This document shows, one piece after another, positions 26,948 to 36,165 of a DNA stretch of 64,000 bases. This DNA is from Lysobacteraceae bacterium UBA6001. GTDB lineage: Bacteria > Pseudomonadota > Gammaproteobacteria > Xanthomonadales > Xanthomonadaceae. The first letter of the stretch is position 1; each line of letters begins with the position of its first letter. The translations under genes and the position numbers were made by a program. The notes beneath the pieces are model-generated. The model saw only the letters and a list, made by a program, of their open reading frames with translations. It was not told where the DNA came from and searched no databases. The DNA is taken from assembly GCA_002429615.1 (NCBI GenBank), contig DJAN01000286.1:533-64532 (forward strand), given 5' to 3'.

Positions 26948-26977
26948 CCATCGCCACCCTGCCCCGGGTGGCGATGG
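26948..26977 (-). terminator. Hairpin terminator of the efflux operon
   Basis: A perfect 12-bp stem (CCATCGCCACCC / GGGTGGCGATGG) with a 6-base loop begins 11 bp after the RND gene stop on the minus strand. No strong T-run follows. Confidence 0.55.
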
Positions 26978-26987
26978 TCCCACCGAG

Positions 26988-29900
26988 TCAGCTCTGGCCG
27001 TCGACCACACCGTGCGGATGCGACGAGCGGTGGCGGAACTTCCGCGACACCCATTCACCCAGGTCGTCCACCACCGTGAACGCCGCCGGGATCACGATCA
27101 GGCTCAGCAGCGTGGAGGTGATCAGGCCGCCAATCACCGCGATCGCCATCGGCGCACGGAAGCTGGAGTCGCCCGCGAAGCCCAGCGCGATCGGCATCAT
27201 GCCCGCGCCCATGGCCAGCGTGGTCATGATGATCGGCTGCGCGCGCTTGCGGCAGGCGTCCACCAAGGCATCGTGCTGGCTCAGCCCATGCTCGTCCTCG
27301 GCGATCACCGCATAGTCCACCAGCAGGATCGAGTTCTTGGTGGCGATGCCGATCAGCATCAGCAGGCCGATCAGCGCGGGCAACGACAACATGTTCTGGG
27401 TCAGCAGCAGCGCGCCGAACGCACCCCCCGCGCACAGCGGCACCGCCGCCAGGATGGTCACCGGCATCAGCGCATGGTTGAACAGCAGCAACAGCACCAT
27501 GTAGATGCACACCAGGCCGGCGGCCATCGCCAGCAGGAAGCCGATGAACAGCTCGACGAAGACTTCCGCGTCGCCGGTATTGAGGAAGCTCACGCCGGGC
27601 GGCAGGTGCTTCACGCTCGGCAGCTCCTGCACCTGCTTCATCACATCGCCCAGCGGCCGCCCGTTGAGCTCGGCGGTCAAGGTGACATTACGCTGGCGCT
27701 GGTAGCGCGAGATCTGCGACGGGCCGCTGCCCATGTCGATGTCCGCCACCGCCGACAACGGCACCGGGCCGTATCGCCCGGGCACCCGCAGCTGCCCGAT
27801 CAACGCCGGGTTGGCCAGCGTCGCCTCGGCGAAACCGACCCGGATGGGCACCTGACGATCCGGCAGGTTGAGCTTGGCCAGCCGCTGCTCGTAGTCGCCC
27901 GCGGTGGCGATGCGTGCGGCTTCGGCAATGTCCGCCGTGGCCACGCCCAGGTCGGCGGCACGCGCCGAATTGGGGACGATCTGGATTTCCGGCCGCAGCA
28001 GCGAGGCGGTGGACGTCACGCTACCCAGTCCCTGGATGCCGCGCAGGTCGCGTTCGAGTGCGGTGGAGGCGTCCTGCAGCCGCTGCGGATCGTCTCCCGA
28101 CAGCACCAGCTGCAGCAGGTTGCCCGGCTCGGAACTCACATAGCTCACGCGCACGCCCGGCAGATCCGCCAGTCGCGCACGCGCATCGCGCTCTAGTTCA
28201 CGCTGGTCACGCTTGCGGGTGTCGGCCACGCCCCAGTCCAGGATCAGCGTCGCCTTGCGCGCATCCGCCACGCCCGTGGTGGAGGGATCACCCAGATCGA
28301 GCACGCTGCCCACCGCGGTATAGACCTGCTTGAGCTCGGGCATGTCCTTCAGCAGCGCACGCGCGTGCTCGGAAACCGCCACCGTCTCCTGCAGGCGCGT
28401 GCCGGGCGGCAACTCCAGGCTCAGATTGCTGCGGCCCAGGTCCGATTGCGGAATGAAGGTCTTGGGAATGAAGGGCACCAGCCCCACCGAGGCGACGAAC
28501 AGGCCCGTGGCGATCCACAACGTGCGCCCACGATGGCGCAGCGCCGCGTCCACCCAGCCCAGGTACCAGCGCATCAGGCGCGAGTCGCCCTTCTCCTCGC
28601 CGTGCGGCTTGAGGATGTAGGCGGCCATCATCGGCGTCAGCAGACGTGCCACCAGCAGCGAGAACAGCACGGCGGTGGCCGCGGTCCAGCCGAACTCCCG
28701 GAAGAACTTGCCGGCGATGCCCGGCATGAACGCCACCGGCACGAATACCGCCGCCAGCGTCAGCGAGGTGGCGATCACCGCATTGCCGATCTCGCCGGCC
28801 GCTTCGCGCGCCGCTTCCAGCGGAGGCTTACCCATGCGCAGGTGGCGGACGATGTTCTCGATCTCCACGATCGCATCGTCGACCAGGATGCCTACCACCA
28901 CCGACAACGCCAGCAGCGTGATCATGTTCAGGGTGAAGCCGAACCAGTACATCACCGCGAACGTCGGGATGATCGACAACGGCAGCACCAAGGCCGACAC
29001 CCAGGTGGCCCGCCAGTCGCGCAGGAACAGCCACACCACCAGCAACGCCAGCAGCGCACCTTCATAGAGCATCGTCATCGACGAGTCGTAGGAGCGATGG
29101 GTTTCATCGATGGCGGTGGTCACCAGGCGGAAGTCGATACCCGGATGCGCGGCCTTGAGGTTGTCCAGCGCCTCGTGCACGCCCGCTTCCACCTTCACCT
29201 CGCTGGAGCCGCGCGTGCGCGACATCGAGAACGCCACCACGTCCTTGCCGTCGAGCAGCGCCGCTTCGGCCGGGTCGGCGGCGGCATCGGTCACATGCGC
29301 CAGGTTGGATAGGCGCACCGCGCGGCCGTCGGGCAGGCTGATCGAATAGTCCCGCAACGCCTGCGCATCGCCCACCGTACCCAGCGTGCGGATGGTCTGC
29401 TGCGCGCCCTCCAGTTCGGCCTTGCCACCAGCGCGCTCCACCTGGATCTGCGCCAGCTGCTGCGATACGGCTCCGGCGGTGATGCCGAAGGCCAGCAGCG
29501 CATTAGGGTCCAGGTCCACCCGCACCTGGCGCTGCACGCCGCCCACGCGGGTGACGCGCGCCACGCCGGGCACGCCGTACATCGCCCGAGAGACATCGCG
29601 GTCGACGAACCAGCTGGCCTCGTCGGCGGTCATGCCCGGCGCCACCAGCGCATAGGTCATCAGCGAGCCGCCGATATCGACCTTGGAGATCACCGGCTCC
29701 TGGATGTCCTGCGGCAGGTCGGTGCGGATGCGGGTGACCGCATCACGGGTGTCGTCGAGCGCGGTGGCCAGATCGGCCTCGAGCTGGAATTCAATCTGGG
29801 TGGTACTCACGCCTTCGCTGACGGTGGACATCACCCGCTTGACGTTGTTCACGGTGGCGACCGAATCCTCCACCTTGCGCGTGACCTCCGCCTCCAGCTG

Positions 29901-30071
29901 GCTCGGCGAGGCGCCCGGCTGGGTGACGGTAACGGTGGTCATCGGGAAAGCGATATCCGGGAAACGCGCGACCGGCAGTTGATGGAAGCCCCACAGGCCC
30001 GCCACGCACAACACGAAGAACACCAGCAGCGCGGGCAACGGGCGTTTGATCGCCCAGGCGGAGAAATTCAT
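26988..30071 (-). CDS. RND (HAE1-type) multidrug efflux inner-membrane pump
   Basis: A 1027-aa proton-driven pump with the standard two-half RND layout: TM1 (PLPALLVFFVLCVAGLW), a large periplasmic loop with the PVISKVDIG region, TM2-7 including LLALSVVVGILVDDAIVEIE (proton-relay Asp pair), a second large loop and TM8-12 (GLLMLIGIATKNSILLVDYA). Its start overlaps the stop of the membrane-fusion gene by four bases (ATGA), so they are co-translated. No outer-membrane channel gene follows; the pump probably shares a TolC-type channel encoded elsewhere. Regulation is by the tetR gene at the head of the operon. Substrate unknown. Confidence 0.95.
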   Translation of the reverse strand: MNFSAWAIKRPLPALLVFFVLCVAGLWGFHQLPVARFPDIAFPMTTVTVTQPGASPSQLEAEVTRKVEDSVATVNNVKRVMSTVSEGVSTTQIEFQLEADLATALDDTRDAVTRIRTDLPQDIQEPVISKVDIGGSLMTYALVAPGMTADEASWFVDRDVSRAMYGVPGVARVTRVGGVQRQVRVDLDPNALLAFGITAGAVSQQLAQIQVERAGGKAELEGAQQTIRTLGTVGDAQALRDYSISLPDGRAVRLSNLAHVTDAAADPAEAALLDGKDVVAFSMSRTRGSSEVKVEAGVHEALDNLKAAHPGIDFRLVTTAIDETHRSYDSSMTMLYEGALLALLVVWLFLRDWRATWVSALVLPLSIIPTFAVMYWFGFTLNMITLLALSVVVGILVDDAIVEIENIVRHLRMGKPPLEAAREAAGEIGNAVIATSLTLAAVFVPVAFMPGIAGKFFREFGWTAATAVLFSLLVARLLTPMMAAYILKPHGEEKGDSRLMRWYLGWVDAALRHRGRTLWIATGLFVASVGLVPFIPKTFIPQSDLGRSNLSLELPPGTRLQETVAVSEHARALLKDMPELKQVYTAVGSVLDLGDPSTTGVADARKATLILDWGVADTRKRDQRELERDARARLADLPGVRVSYVSSEPGNLLQLVLSGDDPQRLQDASTALERDLRGIQGLGSVTSTASLLRPEIQIVPNSARAADLGVATADIAEAARIATAGDYEQRLAKLNLPDRQVPIRVGFAEATLANPALIGQLRVPGRYGPVPLSAVADIDMGSGPSQISRYQRQRNVTLTAELNGRPLGDVMKQVQELPSVKHLPPGVSFLNTGDAEVFVELFIGFLLAMAAGLVCIYMVLLLLFNHALMPVTILAAVPLCAGGAFGALLLTQNMLSLPALIGLLMLIGIATKNSILLVDYAVIAEDEHGLSQHDALVDACRKRAQPIIMTTLAMGAGMMPIALGFAGDSSFRAPMAIAVIGGLITSTLLSLIVIPAAFTVVDDLGEWVSRKFRHRSSHPHGVVDGQS

Positions 30072-31168
30072 CGGGCACCCGCCTTGGCGGTCGCGGCGAC
30101 CACGCGCACGCGATCGCCCTCACCCAGGAAACCGGCACCGTCCACCACCACCTGCTCGCCGGCCTTCAGGCCATCGACAATCTCGGTGCGTCCCTGCGCC
30201 ACCTGCCCGGTACGCACACGCTTGCGCTGCGCCTGCTGCTTGTCGCTGACGGTGAACACGTAGCTGTGGCCATCGCGCTGCACGATCGCGGCACTGGGGA
30301 TGGTCAAGGCCTGGCCATCGCCGGTGACGATGCGGCCTTCGACATAGACCCCCGGCTTGAGCGGACCGGGCGTCGGCAGATCCGCGTAGATGGTGCCGGT
30401 GCGGGTCTGCGAATCGACGCCCGGGCTGACCGCGCGGATGCGGCCGAGGATGTCCTGGCCGGCATACGGCAGGGTCACGGTGTTGCCGACGGCCACGCCG
30501 GCAAGCTGCGCCTCGGAGAGTTCCGCGCGCCATTCCAGGCGGTTGTCGCGGATCAGGCGCAACAGCTCGCTGCCGGCGGACACCACCTGCCCCGGCTGCA
30601 CGAGGCGCTTGGAGATCACGCCATCGGCGGGCGCACGCAGTTCGGCGAAGTCGCGCTGGAGCTTGGCCGCATCGCGGCGCGCGCGTGCGGTGGCGGTCTG
30701 CGCTTCGGCATCGGTGCGGGTGGCGCGCAGTTCATCCAGGCTGCTGGCGCTGATCAACTTCTCGGTGGCCAGCTTGGCGCCACGCTCGTAGTTCAGGCCG
30801 GCCAGTTCCTGCGCGGTCTGCGCCTGTCGCAACGATGCATCGGCCTGCGCCAGTTCGCTGTCGAGCGTGCGGTGGTCGAGTTCGAGCAGCACCTGCCCCT
30901 GCTTGACCCACTCGCCCACATCGACCTTCAGCGCGGTCACGCGCTGGCCACTCAGCTCGACGCCGAGCTGCATCTCCTCGAACGCGGACACCGGGCCGGA
31001 GACCAGTACGGTACGCGCCATCTGCTGGGTCTGCGCCGGGGCCACGCTCACGGCCAGCGCGGACGTCTCGGCGGCGGCATCCCCGGACGACTTGTCCGAG
31101 CCACCGCAGGCGGAAACCAACAACACGATCAGAACAGGGAAAGACCAACGCAGGAGGTGGACACGCAT
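30068..31168 (-). CDS. RND efflux periplasmic adaptor (membrane fusion lipoprotein)
   Basis: A 366-aa protein. ATG 31168 gives a clean lipoprotein signal (PVLIVLLVSAC, acyl-Cys ~20); the frame extends to 31201. The order is a beta-barrel/lipoyl half (VKQGQVLLELDHRTLD), a coiled-coil hairpin of about 60 residues (AQADASLRQAQTAQELAGLN, TARARRDAAKLQRDF), the second lipoyl half (LRAPADGVISKRLVQPGQ) and the membrane-proximal domain. It links the inner-membrane pump to an outer channel. It sits between tetR and the pump in one operon. Confidence 0.94.
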   Translation of the reverse strand: MRVHLLRWSFPVLIVLLVSACGGSDKSSGDAAAETSALAVSVAPAQTQQMARTVLVSGPVSAFEEMQLGVELSGQRVTALKVDVGEWVKQGQVLLELDHRTLDSELAQADASLRQAQTAQELAGLNYERGAKLATEKLISASSLDELRATRTDAEAQTATARARRDAAKLQRDFAELRAPADGVISKRLVQPGQVVSAGSELLRLIRDNRLEWRAELSEAQLAGVAVGNTVTLPYAGQDILGRIRAVSPGVDSQTRTGTIYADLPTPGPLKPGVYVEGRIVTGDGQALTIPSAAIVQRDGHSYVFTVSDKQQAQRKRVRTGQVAQGRTEIVDGLKAGEQVVVDGAGFLGEGDRVRVVAATAKAGAR

Positions 31169-31270
31169 GAGGCACTCTGTGATCAAAGGTGATGGGAACA
31201 TCGCCGGACGGGGACACGCTTGCGTTGGCGGGCGGGCGACAGGAGGAAACGGAAAAACCGGGCGGGTGGC

Positions 31271-31912
31271 CTAGGGGCGCTGCGGCGGCACCAGCCGCAG
31301 GGCGACGCCATCCAGCAGCAGGCCGACGCCCTGTACGAAGCGGCGTTCGAGGTCAGGCTCGGTCAGGAAGTGGCGGGCCTGCCAGCAATAGGGGAAACGG
31401 CTCTCGGCCATCGCCAGGAAGGCCTGCTCCACGTCCTCCATGCCGGCACCGTTCTCGGGCAGCGACTGCTCCTCGATCACGAAGCCGAGCACGTAATAGA
31501 TGAGGTCCATCGCCGTGGTGGCGGCGAAGTCGATCGACGCACCCGCCTGGGCCAGTGCCGCGATCGTGGTCTCGGCGACCCGCATCACGTTCTCGGTGGC
31601 CAGGTAGGTACCGGCGTAGACGCGGGCGCCATCGCGATGCGCCTTGAAGGCATGGCGGAACTCGTGCGCCAGCTGCAGCAGCGTCGCGCGCCAGGACTGC
31701 CCTTCCGGCACATGGCGGGCCACGTCGTGGATCAGCGCGTCGGCCATGGCGTCGACCAGCGCCTGCTTGCTCTTGAAATGCCAGTACAGCGACGGCGCGC
31801 GGATGCCCAGCTGGCACGCGACCTTGCGCAGGCTCACGCCCTCCCGCCCTGCTTCGTCGAGCAGGCGGAACGCGGCAGCCACGATTTGCTCCTTCCCGAT
31901 CGACCTGCGCAT
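31271..31912 (-). CDS. TetR-family repressor of the efflux operon
   Basis: A 213-aa protein from ATG 31912 (MRRSIGKEQIVAAAFRLLDE); the frame upstream to 31978 runs through the operators and is rejected. The helix-turn-helix is VSLRKVACQLGIRAPSLYWHF at ~27-47, with the W of the TetR signature. The C-terminal region (FIEEQ, FQGVGLLLDG) resembles the TetR-class ligand-binding domain. It is the first gene of tetR-MFP-RND, so it would repress its own transcription and the pump. The 102-bp gap to the adaptor gene contains no operator copy. Confidence 0.92.
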   Translation of the reverse strand: MRRSIGKEQIVAAAFRLLDEAGREGVSLRKVACQLGIRAPSLYWHFKSKQALVDAMADALIHDVARHVPEGQSWRATLLQLAHEFRHAFKAHRDGARVYAGTYLATENVMRVAETTIAALAQAGASIDFAATTAMDLIYYVLGFVIEEQSLPENGAGMEDVEQAFLAMAESRFPYCWQARHFLTEPDLERRFVQGVGLLLDGVALRLVPPQRP

Positions 31913-31919
31913 GCCCAGC

Positions 31920-31957
31920 CTAACGCCGTTAGTCGGCCGCGAATCTAACAGCGTTAG
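31920..31957. promoter_or_regulatory. Double palindromic TetR operator
   Basis: Two 13-bp palindromes, CTAACGCCGTTAG at 31920-31932 and CTAACAGCGTTAG at 31945-31957, share the CTAAC...GTTAG form with centres 25 bp apart. They begin eight bp upstream of the tetR start, suited to autoregulation of the tetR-MFP-RND operon. Confidence 0.8.
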
Positions 31958-32040
31958 GCAGGCCCGGCAAGCCCGCACCTGGCCGCTTCCTGCCCGGCGC
32001 GGGCCCGCGACCGAACCGCACAGGCGAAAAAGCGAATCCC

Positions 32041-32059
32041 AATAAGAACGATTCCCATG
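32041..32059. promoter_or_regulatory. Fur-box-like sequence upstream of siderophore receptor
   Basis: AATAAGAACGATTCCCATG matches a gamma-proteobacterial Fur consensus (AATGAGAATCATTCTCATT) at 14 of 19 positions. It lies 71-89 bp before the receptor start, in the right place for iron repression. Confidence 0.6.
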
Positions 32060-32129
32060 TAAAATTCACGCCGCCTTAGCGGCGGCTCGTCGCCCCCGCC
32101 CAGCTCATCCACTTGGGATCCCTACCTAC

Positions 32130-34265
32130 ATGTCCATCTCTTCCCGCCGCGCCGTTGCACTGCCGCGCCGTTCCCTGCTCGCCCTTGGCCTGTTTGCCGC
32201 GCTCAACGCGCACGCCGAAGACGCCGCCAGCACCGCCGACGCCACCACCCTGGACCAGGTGCGCGTGGTCGCGCAGCGCGCCGAGCGCGTCAGCAACGGC
32301 GCCACCAATCTCGATCTGGCGATCAAGGACACCCCGCAGTCGATCAGCGAGGTGAGCAGCGAGCAGATGCAGGCGTTCGGCGTGAACACCGTCAACGACG
32401 CGCTGCGCATGGCCACCGGCATCGTGGTCGATGAGTGGGAAACCAACCGCACCACCTACACCGCGCGCGGCTTCGACATCGCCAACACGCAGATCGACGG
32501 CATCGGCCTGCCGAACGGCTGGGGCATCGCCACCAGCGCCACCGACTCGTTCGCTTACGAGAAGCTGGAAGTGATCCGCGGCGCCAACGGCCTGCTGACC
32601 GGCGTCGGCAATGCCGCCGGCACCATCAACTACGTGCGCAAGCGCCCGACCAACGAGGAACAGGGCGTGGTCGGCATCAGCTACGGCACCTGGGGCACCA
32701 AGCGCGTGGAGGCCGACTACTCCACCCCGTTCACCGCCGACGGCAGCTGGGCCGGCCGCGTGGTGGCCGCGCATGAGGATGGCGATTCCTGGCTGCGCGA
32801 CAAGAGCGACAAGCGCGACTTCTTCTACGGCGTGGTCGACGGCCAGATCGGCGAGAACGGCACGCTGACCGCCGGCTATTCGAAGCAGAAGACCCGCACC
32901 GACGGCAACATGTGGGGCGCGCTGACCTTCATGTACAGCGACGGCACCCAGGCCGAATGGGACCGCGGCGCCTCCACCACGCAGGACTGGACGATGTGGG
33001 ATACCACCACCGACTCCGGTTTCATCGAATACACCCACCAGGTGGCGACGGACTGGCAGCTGAAGCTGGCCTACAACTACCGCCAGATCACCAACGACAC
33101 CAAGCTGTTCTACGCCACCGACTATTACGGCACCGGGCTGGAGCCGGGCACCAACCTGGGCCTGTACGGCTATCCGTGGGGCGGCTGGGACAAGACCACC
33201 GCGCACCTGGGTTCGGCGACGATCAACGGTCACTTCGACATGTTCGGCCTCGACCAGGAAGTGATGTTCGGCGTCAGCTACGCGCGCAGCGAGGGCAACA
33301 ACAAGGAGTACGCCGGCGCGATGTGCGGCGACGCGGTGTGCGGCTACCTGGAGATGCCGGGCTTCCCGTGGGCCGGCGACGTGATCCCCGAGCCGGTGTG
33401 GGGCGACCTGTCGCTGTACAGCACGCTCAACCAGCGCCTCAAGCGCGCCTATGGTGCCGCGCGCCTGTCCTTCACCGACCGCCTGAAGGCCGTGGTTGGC
33501 GTGAACTACGCCAACTACCACCGTGACGGCGTCAATTACGGCGTGGTGTTCGACCAGACCGAAGGCAAGACCAGCCCCTACGGCGGCCTGACCTTCGACT
33601 TCAACGAACACGTGCTCGGCTATGTCAGCTACTCGGACATCTATCAACCGCAGGAGCAGAGCGACGCCGACGGCCGTTACCTCGACCCGACCAAGGGCTC
33701 GAACTACGAAGTGGGCGTCAAGGCCGACTGGTTCGACAAGCGCCTGCTGACCACCGTGGCGCTGTTCAAGGCCGAGCAGGATGGCCTGGCCACCGGTGCC
33801 GGCTACAACGACAACGGCCAGTACTACTACACCGGCGTCGACGTCGAATCGAAGGGCGTGGAGTTCGAAGCCACCGGCAAGGTGTCGGAGAACGTCAACC
33901 TGGTGTTCGGCTACACCGCGCTGAAGCTCACCGGCGAAGACGGCGACGACACCTACCGCTGGGTGCCGCGCCGCACCGCCAACCTGATGCTCAGCGCCCG
34001 CCTGCCGAGCTACACCGCGCTGCAGTTCGGCCTGGGTGGCCGCTGGCAGAGCAACATCTCCAACGTGGAGAGCAGCGGCTTCGCGGTGCGCCAGGACAGC
34101 TACGCGGTGCTCAACGGCTTCGTGGCCTGGGACTTCCTGCCGGATGCAACGCTGCGCTTCAACGTGCGCAACATCACCGACGAGAAGTACATCAACTCGC
34201 TGCGCTACAGCGGCTACTACGGTGCGCCGCGCAGCTACACGGTGAGCCTGGACTGGCGTTTCTGA
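32130..34265 (+). CDS. TonB-dependent siderophore receptor
   Basis: A 711-aa outer-membrane protein with a signal peptide (LLALGLFAALNAHA). It carries a plug domain beginning DQVRVVAQRAERVSNGATN and the siderophore-receptor motif KDTPQSISEVSSEQMQ. This is followed by TARGFDIANTQIDGIGLP and EKLEVIRGANGLLTGVGNAA, then a 22-strand barrel ending in NVRNITDEKYINSLRYSGYY and the terminal aromatic LDWRF. This plug type imports ferric hydroxamate or catecholate siderophores, powered by TonB. A Fur-like box upstream supports iron regulation. No siderophore synthesis gene is in the window, so it may use xenosiderophores. Confidence 0.95.
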   Translation: MSISSRRAVALPRRSLLALGLFAALNAHAEDAASTADATTLDQVRVVAQRAERVSNGATNLDLAIKDTPQSISEVSSEQMQAFGVNTVNDALRMATGIVVDEWETNRTTYTARGFDIANTQIDGIGLPNGWGIATSATDSFAYEKLEVIRGANGLLTGVGNAAGTINYVRKRPTNEEQGVVGISYGTWGTKRVEADYSTPFTADGSWAGRVVAAHEDGDSWLRDKSDKRDFFYGVVDGQIGENGTLTAGYSKQKTRTDGNMWGALTFMYSDGTQAEWDRGASTTQDWTMWDTTTDSGFIEYTHQVATDWQLKLAYNYRQITNDTKLFYATDYYGTGLEPGTNLGLYGYPWGGWDKTTAHLGSATINGHFDMFGLDQEVMFGVSYARSEGNNKEYAGAMCGDAVCGYLEMPGFPWAGDVIPEPVWGDLSLYSTLNQRLKRAYGAARLSFTDRLKAVVGVNYANYHRDGVNYGVVFDQTEGKTSPYGGLTFDFNEHVLGYVSYSDIYQPQEQSDADGRYLDPTKGSNYEVGVKADWFDKRLLTTVALFKAEQDGLATGAGYNDNGQYYYTGVDVESKGVEFEATGKVSENVNLVFGYTALKLTGEDGDDTYRWVPRRTANLMLSARLPSYTALQFGLGGRWQSNISNVESSGFAVRQDSYAVLNGFVAWDFLPDATLRFNVRNITDEKYINSLRYSGYYGAPRSYTVSLDWRF

Positions 34266-34273
34266 TGCGCCCG

Positions 34274-34309
34274 GCCGCCGGCGCGCCCGTTTGACGGGGC
34301 GCCGGTGGC
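34274..34309. terminator. Hairpin between TonB receptor and SDR gene
   Basis: GCCGCCGGCGCGCCCG pairs with CGGGGCGCCGGTGGC (one mismatch, one bulge) with a short TTTGA loop, between convergent genes. It is a bidirectional terminator candidate without a T-run. Confidence 0.45.
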
Positions 34310-34349
34310 CAAACCCCTGGCCGTCGGCGCGCATGCGCCGATTCGGCCC

Positions 34350-35108
34350 TCAACCTGCCCCACCCGCCTCGGCCATGCAGGCTTCGGCGTCGGCGCCCGC
34401 CGCGATACGCAGCGGCGCGCTCGGGTCGGTGGCCGCACGCCATACCGCCTCGGCCACATCCGACGCATGCGTCATCGGCCCGCTGCTGCTGCGCATGCCG
34501 GCGATGGTGCGGCCGATGAAGTCGGCGTAGGCGGGGTGATCGAGCCCGTTAAGGAACGGCTGCGCGTTGGCACCGAAACGGGTCTCCGGAGAGCGCCCCG
34601 GCAGCACCAGCCGTACCCGCACGTCAAACGGCGCCATTTCCACCGCCAGCGATGCGGTGAAGGCATTCACCGCGGCTTTGCTGGCGCTGTAGACACCCAC
34701 CAGCGGCAACGCCTTCAGCGTGACCGACGAGGTCACGTTGATCACCACCCCACCCCGGCGCGCGCGGAACTGCGGCAGGAAGGCCTGGGTCATCGCCAGC
34801 GTCCCGAACGTATTGGTCTCGAACAGGGCGCGCGTGGTTTCGACCGGCGTCAGTTCGACCGGCACCGGCGCGCCAACGCCGGCATTGTTGACCAGCACGT
34901 CGATCGGGCCGGCCTGCTCGACCAGCGCCGCGATGCTGGCGGGATCGGTGATGTCCAGCGGCAGTATGCGCAGGCGATCCGATGCCGGCAGCAGCTGCGG
35001 ATCGGGCACACGCATGCTGGCGATGACGTGCCAGCCCTTGTGCAGGAACAGGCGGGCGGTTTCCAGGCCGAAACCGGACGAGCAGCCGGTGATCAGTACG
35101 GTGGACAT
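34350..35108 (-). CDS. Short-chain dehydrogenase/reductase (SDR)
   Basis: A 252-aa classical SDR. ATG 35108 is chosen because GAGGA lies at the right distance; ATG 35114 is too close to it. The cofactor site is TGCSSGFG with the NNAG motif (VLVNNAGVG). The catalytic tetrad is visible: S in NVTSSVTL, Y and K in VYSASKAAV. The RVR near the basic residues (ASMRVPDP) hints at NADP(H). The substrate is unknown. It is divergent from an AraC-type regulator across 97 bp, which probably controls it. Confidence 0.92.
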   Translation of the reverse strand: MSTVLITGCSSGFGLETARLFLHKGWHVIASMRVPDPQLLPASDRLRILPLDITDPASIAALVEQAGPIDVLVNNAGVGAPVPVELTPVETTRALFETNTFGTLAMTQAFLPQFRARRGGVVINVTSSVTLKALPLVGVYSASKAAVNAFTASLAVEMAPFDVRVRLVLPGRSPETRFGANAQPFLNGLDHPAYADFIGRTIAGMRSSSGPMTHASDVAEAVWRAATDPSAPLRIAAGADAEACMAEAGGAG

Positions 35109-35205
35109 GGGCATTCCTCGGTGTGGGGACAGGCGGACAGACTAGGCCGCGCACACAGGACGCAATACACTCCAGCGTCTTGAATTCTTTCGCGAGCGTC
35201 CTGCC

Positions 35206-36120
35206 ATGGTCGATCCCCTGGCCGAAGTCGTGGCGCTGCTGCAGCCGGTGGCGCGCTTCTCCAAGCGGGTGGAAGCGGCCGGCGAATGGCGCATCCACCG
35301 CCCCGGTACCGGTGACCCGTTCTATTGCGTGCTGCTGGAAGGCGCCTGCCAGCTGAGCGTCGACGTCCAGTCGCCGCTCGAACTGCGTGCTGGCGACTTC
35401 GTGCTGATCCCAGCGCTGCAGGACCTGCACAACGCCAGCCTGCATGCCGGCGACATCGAGACGACGACGATGCCGGTGCGGCTGGCCGAGGGCCATTTCC
35501 GCATTGGTCGCCAGCAAGGCCCGCCGGACCTGCGCATGCAGGTGGGCCATTGCAGCTTCGGCTCACCGGACGCCTCCCTGCTGGTGTCGCTGCTGCCGCA
35601 GGTACTGCATGTGCGCGGCGAGCCGCGGCTGGCGACGCTGGTGCAGCTGGTCAGCGAGGAAACCCTCGCCCAGCGCCCCGCGCGCGAAGTCGTGCTCGAA
35701 CGCCTGCTCGAAGTGCTGCTGATCGAAGCGCTGCGCTGCGGTGGCGGCACGCGATCAGCGCCGGGATTGGTGCCGGGGCTGGCCGACGAGCGCCTGGCCG
35801 CTGCGCTGCGTGCCCTCCACGCCCGACCGGGACACGCGTGGACCGTTGCGGATCTGGCGGCGCAGGCGGCGCTGTCGCGCTCGGCATTCTTCGCGCGATT
35901 CAGCCGCACGGTCGGCGTGGCGCCGATGGAATACCTGCTGCATTGGCGCATGGCGCTGGCCAAGCGCCTGCTGCGCGAAGGTGGCATGGAGATCTCGCGT
36001 ATCGCCGAGCAGGTCGGTTACAGCTCCGCCAGTACCTTCAGCGTGGCGTTCGCACGCCGTGTCGGCATGCCGCCGGCGCGCTACGCGCGCGATGGTGCAC
36101 AGGTCGTCGCGGCAGGTTGA
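35206..36120 (+). CDS. AraC-family regulator with cupin sensor
   Basis: A 304-aa protein. The N-terminal ~170 residues form a cupin-like sensor (RIHRPGTGDPFYCVLLEGAC, LELRAGDFVLIP). The C-terminal ~100 hold two helix-turn-helix motifs, AWTVADLAAQAALSRSAFF and MEISRIAEQVGYSSASTFS, with the AraC signature ending in PPARYARD. It is divergent from the SDR gene, the standard layout for a regulator and its single target. Effector unknown. Confidence 0.93.
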   Translation: MVDPLAEVVALLQPVARFSKRVEAAGEWRIHRPGTGDPFYCVLLEGACQLSVDVQSPLELRAGDFVLIPALQDLHNASLHAGDIETTTMPVRLAEGHFRIGRQQGPPDLRMQVGHCSFGSPDASLLVSLLPQVLHVRGEPRLATLVQLVSEETLAQRPAREVVLERLLEVLLIEALRCGGGTRSAPGLVPGLADERLAAALRALHARPGHAWTVADLAAQAALSRSAFFARFSRTVGVAPMEYLLHWRMALAKRLLREGGMEISRIAEQVGYSSASTFSVAFARRVGMPPARYARDGAQVVAAG

Positions 36121-36136
36121 ATCCGCGCCATCGCTT

Positions 36137-36156
36137 CGGCCGCCTTTGCGCGGCCG
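36137..36156. terminator. Hairpin between convergent AraC and TetR genes
   Basis: CGGCCGC and GCGGCCG form a perfect 7-bp stem around a 6-base loop in the 45-bp gap between convergent stop codons. Confidence 0.4.
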
Positions 36157-36165
36157 CCGACGCAC

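Noticed and set aside
32076-34334. 752-aa minus-strand frame opposite the siderophore receptor
   Set aside because: Val/Ala/Gly-rich shadow with no signal or domain pattern; the + strand holds a complete TonB receptor.
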